64,000 bases of DNA from Caulobacterales bacterium. GTDB lineage: Bacteria; Pseudomonadota; Alphaproteobacteria; Caulobacterales; Caulobacteraceae. Position 1 is the first letter of the stretch; each line of letters begins with the position of its first letter. The notes beneath the pieces are model-generated. The model did no database searches, had not been told where the DNA came from, and saw only the letters and a program-made list of their open reading frames with translations. The position numbers and the translations under genes are program-made. Of this stretch, positions 1-6,784 are shown in pieces. The stretch lies in NCBI GenBank assembly GCA_947474395.1, contig CANJID010000008.1, positions 1 through 64,000 on the forward strand. Direction: 5' to 3'.

Positions 1-389
1 AAGCGGCCGGCGTGGGACTTTTCGGCCTTGGCCAGGGTCTCGAACCAGTCGGCGATTTCGTCAAAGCCTTCGTCGCGGGCGGTGCGCGCCATGCCGGGGT
101 ACATGTCGGTGTACTCGTGGGTCTCGCCGGCGATGGCGGCCTTGAGGTTATTGCCGGTGGGGCCGATCGGCAGGCCGGTGGCCGGATCGCCGACCGCTTC
201 CATGAACTCCAGGTGCCCGTGGGCGTGGCCGGTCTCGCCTTCGGCGGTGGAGCGGAACACGGCGGCCACGTCGTTGTAGCCTTCCACGTCGGCCTTCTGG
301 GCGAAATAGAGGTAGCGGCGGTTGGCCTGGCTCTCGCCGGCGAACGCGTCCTTCAAATTCTGCAGGGTCTTGCTGGCAGCCAGGCTCAT
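1..389 (-). CDS. Rubrerythrin (3' end beyond window)
   Basis: Ferritin-like di-iron protein of the rubrerythrin family, expected to act in cytoplasmic peroxide detoxification or iron handling. About 129 N-terminal residues are visible, starting [16 protein letters not shown]. The four-helix-bundle ligand motifs are recognisable: an early helix with E-S-Q-A-N-R-R-Y, then E-G-E-T-G-H, and a later E-x-x-E-Y. The ATG at 389 follows a GGAGG-like site (cgggaggacacc on the coding strand). The C-terminus, where a rubredoxin-like domain may or may not exist, lies outside the window. The 130-bp upstream region contains a perfect inverted repeat. Family assignment is firm; the substrate is not visible. 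Confidence 0.9.
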   Translation of the reverse strand, partial: MSLAASKTLQNLKDAFAGESQANRRYLYFAQKADVEGYNDVAAVFRSTAEGETGHAHGHLEFMEAVGDPATGLPIGPTGNNLKAAIAGETHEYTDMYPGMARTARDEGFDEIADWFETLAKAEKSHAGR

Positions 390-497
390 GGTGTCCTCCC
401 GAAAACTCGGCGGGGGCCCTTTGATGAGGCCGCGCCCGCGCGCGGCCGACCATAGGTACTCAGCAAACATAGAGACAATGGATATATTTTATGGGCG

Positions 498-516
498 CGA
501 TAGATGACCTCTATCG
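498..516. promoter_or_regulatory. Perfect inverted repeat upstream of rubrerythrin
   Basis: CGATAGA, five bases, TCTATCG: a 7-bp perfect dyad. It lies directly after the stop of the J-domain gene and about 110 bp upstream of the rubrerythrin start, in a locally AT-rich stretch (480-500). There is no T-run after it in the direction of the J-domain transcript, so it looks more like an operator than a terminator. The binding factor is unknown. Confidence 0.35.
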
Positions 517-521
517 GGCCC

Positions 522-1472
522 TCAACCGGGCAGCAGGGCGGCCAGCAGCCACATCGCCCCCAGGATCGCCATGACGATCAGCCAGGTCCGCAGGTCGTCC
601 TTCGGGGTGGGGTGGAGCTGGCGCTCGATGCGCTGATGCAGCAGGTCGGCGCGCCCGGGATCGACCCGTTCGCCGAGCAAGGGCGCGTGCAGGCGCAGGG
701 CCGCCAGCTCGGCGCGGATAGGCTCAATGTCGCGAGGGCGGAACTCCCGAGGAGCCCAGGCGGCCAGTAGCATGTGGGCGATCCGCGCGGACCTTCGGCC
801 GAACAGGGGAATGTGTCGCCGGCTCAACTCCAGCACCTCGGCGTACCAGCTTTCCGCGTCCAGGCGGGCGGTCAGGGCGTCCAGCAGCCGGACCGGCACG
901 TCGCGCACGCCGCACGCCGTGGCGGACAGAGCGCGCAGGTCCTCGGGCGCCGCCTCGGGATCGGCGAGGGCCGCCTCCAGCACCTGCTCCAGCCGCGCAC
1001 GCTCCTGACCCAGCGGGATAAGCCCGCGCGCCAGCCCCACCCGGTAGCGGTCGAGCAGGGCCGGCAGTCGCCCCGCCGCCCTGGCGTCCTCGAACCCCTT
1101 CACGAAGGCCGCGGTCTCGGCGGCCGGTGTGATCATTTCCGGCGGCGGCAGGATGATGGCGCCCCACTCTGAGGGATCGGGGGCCTCGATGCGGGGAGCC
1201 TTGCGTCGAGGGGGAGCGGGCTCGGGAAGGACTGGCGGTGGGAACAGCTCGTCGGGGGGGAACACGTCCCGCTCGGGAAACCATTCCCCCTGTGCATCGT
1301 CCTGCGTCTCGTCCAGCGTCTGGGCCCACTGCAGGGCCTCCTCATAGGCGGCGCGCAGGCGCATGAAGCCGGCGGCGTCGCGGTCGGGATGGACGGCGCG
1401 CACCCGTGCCGCATAGGCCCGGCGGATCGCGGCGGCGTCGCGGGTGGCGGGGATGCCCAGCTCCTCCCACAC
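522..1472 (-). CDS. J-domain protein with C-terminal membrane anchor (DjlB/DjlC-like)
   Basis: Co-chaperone expected to stimulate the ATPase of the adjacent Hsp70. The N-terminal ~60 residues form a J-domain with the HPD motif at residues 28-30, in helix context R-A-V-H-P-D-R-D. The middle is proline- and alanine-rich, without the Gly/Phe region or zinc fingers of DnaJ. The last ~20 residues form one hydrophobic helix (WLIVMAILGAMWLLAALLPG), so the protein is probably tail-anchored with the J-domain in the cytoplasm. It starts 10 bp after the hscC-like stop, clearly the same operon. Escherichia coli pairs HscC with the tail-anchored J-proteins DjlB/DjlC, and this layout matches. Function in this organism is inferred. 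Confidence 0.85.
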   Translation of the reverse strand: MWEELGIPATRDAAAIRRAYAARVRAVHPDRDAAGFMRLRAAYEEALQWAQTLDETQDDAQGEWFPERDVFPPDELFPPPVLPEPAPPRRKAPRIEAPDPSEWGAIILPPPEMITPAAETAAFVKGFEDARAAGRLPALLDRYRVGLARGLIPLGQERARLEQVLEAALADPEAAPEDLRALSATACGVRDVPVRLLDALTARLDAESWYAEVLELSRRHIPLFGRRSARIAHMLLAAWAPREFRPRDIEPIRAELAALRLHAPLLGERVDPGRADLLHQRIERQLHPTPKDDLRTWLIVMAILGAMWLLAALLPG

Positions 1473-1482
1473 CGCCCTGCCC

Positions 1483-3180
1483 TCAGGAGAAGACGTCGTC
1501 GTCGTAGCGCTCGACGACCCGCTCCAGGGCCTCGCGCGCCAGGCGCAGGTTATCCGGCTCCTGGGCCTCCAGGGCGGAGGAGAAGGCCACCAGGGCCTGG
1601 CCGATCAGTTCGCGCGGCGCGCCCAGTCTCTGCTCGTAGATGCGCTTGGCGCGGGCCAGCAGGGCGGCGTTGGCCGTGTCCTCGCGGGGGTGGACCTTCA
1701 GGGCCGCCAGCGTCGTCAGCCGCTCGGCGAGCTGCTCCGGCGTCAGGGCGCCCGGCGCGCCCTCGATCACCAGGGACTCGATCACCCCAGTCTCCACCGC
1801 CTTGGCTTCCACTTCCAGGAGGCCGCTGGTGTCCACGGTGAGGCGCACCTCCACGCCCTGCTTCCCGGCAGGGGCGGCGGGCACGCCGATGGTCAGGTTC
1901 CCCAGGCTGACATTGTCCTTCACGAAGCGGCTCTCGCCCTGGAACACCGAGATGCGCAGCTCCTTCTGGCCGTCCTCGGTGGTCACGACCCCGGTCACGC
2001 GGCTGGCGGGGGCCACGGTGTTGCGCTCGATCACCGGGCAGAAGACCCCGGCGATGTAGCCCCCCGCGGGCGTGCGGTTCATCACCTCGATGCCGAGGGT
2101 GAAGGGGGTGACGTCGATCATCACCGCCTCTTCCAGATCCACGGCGCGCATGGCCAGGCCCGCCCGCACGGCCGCGCCCCGGGCCACCACCTCGTCGGGG
2201 TTGATCTGCTGCAGCGGCATGCGGCGGAACAGGCGCGCGATCAGCCGCCGGATCATCGGCATGCGCGAGGCGCCGCCGGCCATGATCACCCGGGTCAGGT
2301 CCTCGGGCCGCACGCGGGCGTCGCGCAGGGCCCGCTCGATGGGCGCGCGCACCCGCGCCAGGGTCGGCTCGGAGATGGCCTCGAAGCGATCGCGGGTCAG
2401 GCTCCACTTCAGGACCCGTCCGGTCTCGTTGACTACCAGTTCGGCCTCGTCCGCGTCGCTGAGGCGGCGCATGGCCATCTCGGCCTGCCGGCGCAGCTCC
2501 GCCAGTTCCGACAGGCTGGGGGCGGTCATGCCGGCCTCGGCGCGGAAGGCGCCGGCGATGGCGTCGACGAAGTCCTCGCCCCCAAGCCAGCTGTCTCCGG
2601 CGGCGGCGCGCACCTCCATCACCCCTTCGAAGGCATGGACCACCGAGACGTCGAAGGTGCCGCCGCCGAGGTCAACCACCAGGATCAGTTCGTCGTCGGC
2701 GCCCGCTGCGACCCCATAGGCCAGCGCCGCCGCGGTCGGCTCGGTCAGCAGGCGCTCGACCTTCAGCCCGGCCAGCTCCCCGGCCTGGCGGGTGGCCTTG
2801 CGCTGCACGTCGTTGAAATAGGCCGGGACGGTGATGACGGCTTCGCGCACCGTCTCGCCCAGAAAGGCTTCCGCGTCGGCCCTGAGCGAGCCCAGCACCA
2901 GGGCCGACAGCTCCTCGGGGCGGAATTCCCGATCGCCCAGGTCCATGGCCCGGTCGGTCCCCATGTAGCGCTTGAAGGCGGCGGCTGTGCGCGCGGGGTG
3001 GGTCACCAGGCGCTCGCGGGCGGCCATGCCGACGAGCACCTCGCCCTTCTCGGACAGGCTGACGACCGAGGGGGTCATTACCTCGCCCAGCGCATTGGGG
3101 ATCAGCACGGGCGCGCCGTTGCGCCAGACTCCCACCAGGCTGTTGGTGGTGCCGAGGTCGATGCCGACGACAGTGCCCAC
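1483..3180 (-). CDS. hscC: Hsp70-family chaperone, HscC type
   Basis: Hsp70 of 565 aa, shorter than DnaK (~640) and close to HscC (~556). The actin-like ATPase domain carries phosphate motif 1 (GIDLGTTNS, residues 6-14), phosphate motif 2 (LVVDLGGGTFDVSV), the AVITVPAYF loop and the adenosine motif (MAGGASRMPMI). The substrate-binding domain follows (TPFTLGIEVMN). The long DnaK-type acidic lid tail is missing; the C-terminus is short (YDDDVFS). It is the first gene of a two-gene operon with the J-domain protein and is divergent from the aldehyde dehydrogenase gene. Assignment to HscC rather than DnaK or HscA rests on length, lid loss and the partner gene. Confidence 0.88.
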   Translation of the reverse strand: MGTVVGIDLGTTNSLVGVWRNGAPVLIPNALGEVMTPSVVSLSEKGEVLVGMAARERLVTHPARTAAAFKRYMGTDRAMDLGDREFRPEELSALVLGSLRADAEAFLGETVREAVITVPAYFNDVQRKATRQAGELAGLKVERLLTEPTAAALAYGVAAGADDELILVVDLGGGTFDVSVVHAFEGVMEVRAAAGDSWLGGEDFVDAIAGAFRAEAGMTAPSLSELAELRRQAEMAMRRLSDADEAELVVNETGRVLKWSLTRDRFEAISEPTLARVRAPIERALRDARVRPEDLTRVIMAGGASRMPMIRRLIARLFRRMPLQQINPDEVVARGAAVRAGLAMRAVDLEEAVMIDVTPFTLGIEVMNRTPAGGYIAGVFCPVIERNTVAPASRVTGVVTTEDGQKELRISVFQGESRFVKDNVSLGNLTIGVPAAPAGKQGVEVRLTVDTSGLLEVEAKAVETGVIESLVIEGAPGALTPEQLAERLTTLAALKVHPREDTANAALLARAKRIYEQRLGAPRELIGQALVAFSSALEAQEPDNLRLAREALERVVERYDDDVFS

Positions 3181-3316
3181 GCCCCGATGCCCCTTCCGGC
3201 CTTTCCGCCTTGCCTCAGCTTAGCAGAGTGACGGACTGTGACGCCGGCTGTCGAGGGGCGCCGCGTTGCGGCCCGCCCCCTAACGTGCTGACTATCCGCA
3301 TCCCGGAGAAGCGCCC

Positions 3317-4825
3317 ATGTCCCATCCCCGCCGCGCCCGCGCGCTCGAAGTCGTCGCCCCCTACACGAGCGCCCCGCTCGGCCATTTCATCGACGGCAAG
3401 CCCGTCGCCGGGGCGGGCGCCACCTTCGAGGTGATCGAGCCGGCCACGGGCCAGGTGCTGGGCCGGACCAGCGACGCCACGGAGGCCGAGTTGAACGCCG
3501 CCGTCGCCGCCGCCAAGGGCGCCTTCCCCGCCTGGGCCGCCCTGACCGGCGACAAGCGCAAGGAAATCCTGCACCGCATCGCCGACCTGATCGAGGAGCG
3601 GGCCGAGGACATCGCCGCAGTGGAATGCCTGGACGCCGGCCAGCCCTGGCGCTTCATGGCCAAGGCCGCCGTGCGGGGAGCGGAGAACTTCCGCTTCTAT
3701 GCCGACCGCGCGCCCATGGCGAACGACGGCAAGGCCCTGCCCTCCCCCGACCACCTGAATTTCACGACGCGGCACCCGATCGGGCCGGTGGCGGTGATCA
3801 CGCCCTGGAACACCCCCTTCATGCTCTCGACCTGGAAGATCGCCCCGGCCCTGGCGGCCGGCTGCACGGTCGTCCACAAGCCAGCCGAGTGGTCGCCCTA
3901 TTCGGCGCGGATGCTGGTGGAGATCGCGCTCGAAGCCGGCCTGCCCCCCGGCGTGTTCAACGCGGTCAACGGCCTGGGCGAGACCACAGGCAAGCGGCTG
4001 ACCGAGCATCCGGACATCAAGGCCGTGGCCTTCGTCGGCGAGAGCCGCACGGGCTCGGCGATCATGGCCCAGGGCGCCCCGACCCTGAAGCGGGTGCACT
4101 TCGAGCTCGGCGGCAAGAACCCGGTGATCGTGTTCGAGGACGCGGACCTGGACCGGGCGCTCGATGCGTCGATCTTCATGATCTACTCGTTGAACGGCCA
4201 GCGCTGCACCTCGTCCTCGCGCCTCCTGGTCCAGCGCTCGATCTACGACGCCTTTGTCGAGAAGGCGGCCGAGCGGGTGCGCAAGCTGAAGGTCGGCGAT
4301 CCCTTCGATCCCGCCACCGAGGTCGGGCCCCTGATCCACACCAACCACATCGAGAAGGTGCTGAGCTACATGCCCATCGCCCGCGAGGGCGGGGCCAAGA
4401 TCGCCGTGGGCGGGGAGCGCGTCCCGGGCGTCGGCGACGGCTACTTCTTCCAGCCGACCCTGATCACCGGGGCCGAACAGACCATGCGGGTGGCGCGTGA
4501 GGAGATCTTCGGACCCGTGTTGACCGCCATCCCCTTCGACGACGAGGCGGACGCCCTGAGAAAGGCCAACGACGTCGAATATGGCCTGGCCGCCTATCTC
4601 TGGACCAACGACGTGGGCCGGGCCTTGCGGGTCTCCGGCGCGCTGGAAGCCGGCATGGTCTGGGTCAACAGCGAGAACGTCCGCCACCTGCCCACTCCCT
4701 TCGGCGGGACGAAGTCGAGCGGCATCGGCCGCGACGGCGGCGACTGGAGCTTCGACTTCTACATGGAGACCAAGAACGTCGCCCTGGCCTACGGCGGCCA
4801 CAAGATCCAGCGGCTGGGGGTCTGA
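3317..4825 (+). CDS. Aldehyde dehydrogenase, carboxymethyl-hydroxymuconate semialdehyde type
   Basis: NAD(P)+-dependent aldehyde dehydrogenase of 502 aa. Catalytic Cys297 sits in G-Q-R-C-T-S-S, the general base Glu263 in F-E-L-G-G-K-N, and the Rossmann motif is I-T-P-W-N-T-P-F. Overall it most resembles 5-carboxymethyl-2-hydroxymuconate semialdehyde dehydrogenase (HpaE) and related semialdehyde dehydrogenases. It is followed after 6 bp by a LigB-type extradiol dioxygenase and then a RidA protein, so its likely substrate is the ring-cleavage semialdehyde made by the next gene. Which aromatic compound feeds the pathway cannot be read from the sequence. An ATG at 3317 follows GGAGAAG. Confidence 0.88.
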   Translation: MSHPRRARALEVVAPYTSAPLGHFIDGKPVAGAGATFEVIEPATGQVLGRTSDATEAELNAAVAAAKGAFPAWAALTGDKRKEILHRIADLIEERAEDIAAVECLDAGQPWRFMAKAAVRGAENFRFYADRAPMANDGKALPSPDHLNFTTRHPIGPVAVITPWNTPFMLSTWKIAPALAAGCTVVHKPAEWSPYSARMLVEIALEAGLPPGVFNAVNGLGETTGKRLTEHPDIKAVAFVGESRTGSAIMAQGAPTLKRVHFELGGKNPVIVFEDADLDRALDASIFMIYSLNGQRCTSSSRLLVQRSIYDAFVEKAAERVRKLKVGDPFDPATEVGPLIHTNHIEKVLSYMPIAREGGAKIAVGGERVPGVGDGYFFQPTLITGAEQTMRVAREEIFGPVLTAIPFDDEADALRKANDVEYGLAAYLWTNDVGRALRVSGALEAGMVWVNSENVRHLPTPFGGTKSSGIGRDGGDWSFDFYMETKNVALAYGGHKIQRLGV

Positions 4826-4831
4826 CCTCGC

Positions 4832-5854
4832 ATGGCGAGGATCAGCGCCGTCCTCTGCATGTCCCACTCCCCGTTTCTGTACGTGGGACCGGAGGAGTGG
4901 GGCCCGGCCGCCGCGGCGCGGCGGGCCAACGGCGGCATATCCGCCGACACACCGGTCGACGCGCCTGAGGAGAACGCCGCCAAGCATGCGCGCTGCACCG
5001 CCGCCTTCGCGGTGCTGGCGGGTAAGCTGGCCGAGGCCAAGCCGGACGTCCTCCTGATCTTCGGCGATGACCAGCTGGAGCAGTTCGATTTCCAGAACTT
5101 CCCGGCGCTCGCCCTCTTCGTCGGCGAGCGGTTCGAGGGCTATCGCATCTCCCCCTTCTTCGGCCTGCCGGTGAATCGCGAGCGGGCGCGGCGACCCAAG
5201 AGCCCCGAGCACTGGGCGAGCGTGGCGGGCCATCCCGCCCTGGCGCGCAGGCTGATGGTCGGGCTGATGGAGCGGGGCTTCGACCTTGCCTTCTCGACCG
5301 AGGTCGCCAAGGAGCGCGGCGTCGGCCACGCCTTCATGCGGCCGCTGGAAAAGCTGCGGCCGGAGGGCGACCTGCCGGTCATCCCCTTCTCCATCAACTG
5401 CTACTACGGCCCCCAGCCCACCGCCCGCCGCTGCCGGCAGGTCGGGCGGGCGGTGCGCGAGATCAGCGACGGCCTGGACGACGATCTTTCAGTGGCGGTG
5501 ATCGGCTCGGGCGGCCTCTGGCACACCCCGAACGAGCCCCACGCCTACCTCGACGGCGGCTTCGACGCCGACATCCTCGGCGCGCTGAGGAAGGGCGACA
5601 CGGCGCGGATGGCGGAGGTGTTGGACATGCGGGCGCCGCCCTTCGACCCGGGCGATCCCGAGGCCGTACGCCGGATCAGCGCCGGCACGGACATGGTGCT
5701 CGGCCTCGGCAACGGATCGGGCGAGACCCGCAACTGGATCGCCGCCGCCGCGACTGTGGACGGCGTCCCGGGGACGGTGGTGGACTACGTGCCGATCAAC
5801 GCCTCGCCCATCGGCGCGGGCTTCGCCTATTGGGATCTGGGAAGGAAGACATGA
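4832..5854 (+). CDS. Class III extradiol ring-cleavage dioxygenase (LigB family)
   Basis: Fe(II)-dependent extradiol dioxygenase of 340 aa. The N-terminal M-S-H-S-P motif holds the first histidine ligand, followed by D-V-L-L-I-F-G-D-D; a later G-S-G-G-L-W-H carries another conserved histidine. It has the LigB catalytic-subunit fold; no separate LigA-type small subunit is seen next to it. It sits between the aldehyde dehydrogenase (6-bp gap) and the RidA gene (4-nt overlap). The expected reaction is opening of a catechol or protocatechuate-like, or aminophenol-like, ring to a semialdehyde. Known relatives include protocatechuate 4,5-dioxygenase, homoprotocatechuate 2,3-dioxygenase and 2-aminophenol 1,6-dioxygenase; the choice among them is open. 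Confidence 0.85.
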   Translation: MARISAVLCMSHSPFLYVGPEEWGPAAAARRANGGISADTPVDAPEENAAKHARCTAAFAVLAGKLAEAKPDVLLIFGDDQLEQFDFQNFPALALFVGERFEGYRISPFFGLPVNRERARRPKSPEHWASVAGHPALARRLMVGLMERGFDLAFSTEVAKERGVGHAFMRPLEKLRPEGDLPVIPFSINCYYGPQPTARRCRQVGRAVREISDGLDDDLSVAVIGSGGLWHTPNEPHAYLDGGFDADILGALRKGDTARMAEVLDMRAPPFDPGDPEAVRRISAGTDMVLGLGNGSGETRNWIAAAATVDGVPGTVVDYVPINASPIGAGFAYWDLGRKT

Positions 5855-6234
5855 AGCGGCGGCAGACGATCTCGGGCGGAGCAGCCCACCACGCCCAGCC
5901 CTTTCCGACGGCGGTGAAACTCGGGAACCTGGTGTGCAGCTCGGCCATTTCCGGCCGCGACGCCTCGGGCGCCCTGCCGGAGGCTCTGGACGACCAGATC
6001 CGCAACGCCTTCCAAACCATCGAGGTCATCATGCGCGAGGCCGGCGGCTCCACCGCCGACATCGCCAAGGTAGTGGTCTACCTGACCGACCGGGCGCACC
6101 GGGAGGCGGTCAACCCGCACTGGATCGCCATGTTCCCCGACGAGGACGACCGCCCCGTCCGCCACTCCCTGACCATGCCCCTGCCGGCGGGCTTCCTGAT
6201 CCAGCTCGAGATCATCGCCATGCTGGAGGGCTGA
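5851..6234 (+). CDS. RidA/YjgF family protein (possible aminomuconate deaminase)
   Basis: RidA-family protein of 127 aa, expected to be a trimeric enamine/imine deaminase. Conserved elements: G-N-L-V-x-S-S-A-I-S-G near the N-terminus, V-V-V-Y-L-T-D in the middle, then R-P-V-R-H-S-L with the substrate-binding arginine and I-Q-L-E-I-I-A with the conserved glutamate. The ATG at 5851 overlaps the dioxygenase stop by four bases (ATGA) and follows GGGAAGGAAG. In aminophenol and related pathways a RidA homologue (AmnD type) deaminates 2-aminomuconate after an extradiol dioxygenase and a semialdehyde dehydrogenase. This gene order fits that scheme, but generic RidA housekeeping remains possible. Confidence 0.85.
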   Translation: MKRRQTISGGAAHHAQPFPTAVKLGNLVCSSAISGRDASGALPEALDDQIRNAFQTIEVIMREAGGSTADIAKVVVYLTDRAHREAVNPHWIAMFPDEDDRPVRHSLTMPLPAGFLIQLEIIAMLEG

Positions 6235-6252
6235 TGGCCCGGCCCTGCGCGA

Positions 6253-6783
6253 TCAGGCCGGAACGTAGGTCAGCCTGACCGTGTCCTCGCCGATCACATC
6301 GTTGGCCACAAGCCGAAGCGGCGGCCGGGGGCCGGCGAAGAACGGCTTGCCGCCGCCGACCACGACGGGATTGAAGTAGAGCCGATACTCGTCGATCAAA
6401 CCAAGCTCGGTCAGGCTTTGCGCCAGTTCCGGCCCGGCGACTTGAATGTCGCCGACGAGCCGCGCCTTCAGACCGCGTATCGCCGCCTCGAGGTCGCCCT
6501 CGACAAGCGTGGCGTTGGGACCGACCGACTTCAACGAGCGCGACACCACCCACTTCGGCTGGCGGCGCCACGCGTCGGCGAAGTCCCGTTTCGCCGCGTC
6601 CCACTCGGGATGGTCTTCGTCCCAGTAGCGCATGACCTCGTACATGCGCCGGCCGTACACGCTCCCGGCCAGGCCACCCACCTCATCGCAGTAATGGCGG
6701 AAGAGCTTGGGACCGGGCGCGAAGTTCTGGTGGTCGACGTAGCCGTCCAGGGACTGGTTCAGGCCGTAGTAGAGCTTCGCCAT
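6253..6783 (-). CDS. Dihydrofolate reductase-like protein (RibD C-terminal domain family)
   Basis: Protein of 176 aa belonging to the RibD_C/DHFR-fold reductases. It starts MAKLYYGLNQSLDGYV, the standard first strand of this family, and has I-Q-V-A-G-P-E-L-A-Q (the nucleotide-binding G-G/A-x-x-L region) and Y-F-N-P-V-V-V-G-G-G-K-P-F-F near the C-terminus. These are probably NAD(P)H-dependent reductases of unknown substrate; they are rarely true folate enzymes. The stop lies 18 bp from the convergent RidA stop, and the gene starts right after the SnoaL-like gene, with which it may share a transcript. Confidence 0.82.
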   Translation of the reverse strand: MAKLYYGLNQSLDGYVDHQNFAPGPKLFRHYCDEVGGLAGSVYGRRMYEVMRYWDEDHPEWDAAKRDFADAWRRQPKWVVSRSLKSVGPNATLVEGDLEAAIRGLKARLVGDIQVAGPELAQSLTELGLIDEYRLYFNPVVVGGGKPFFAGPRPPLRLVANDVIGEDTVRLTYVPA

Positions 6784-6784
6784 C

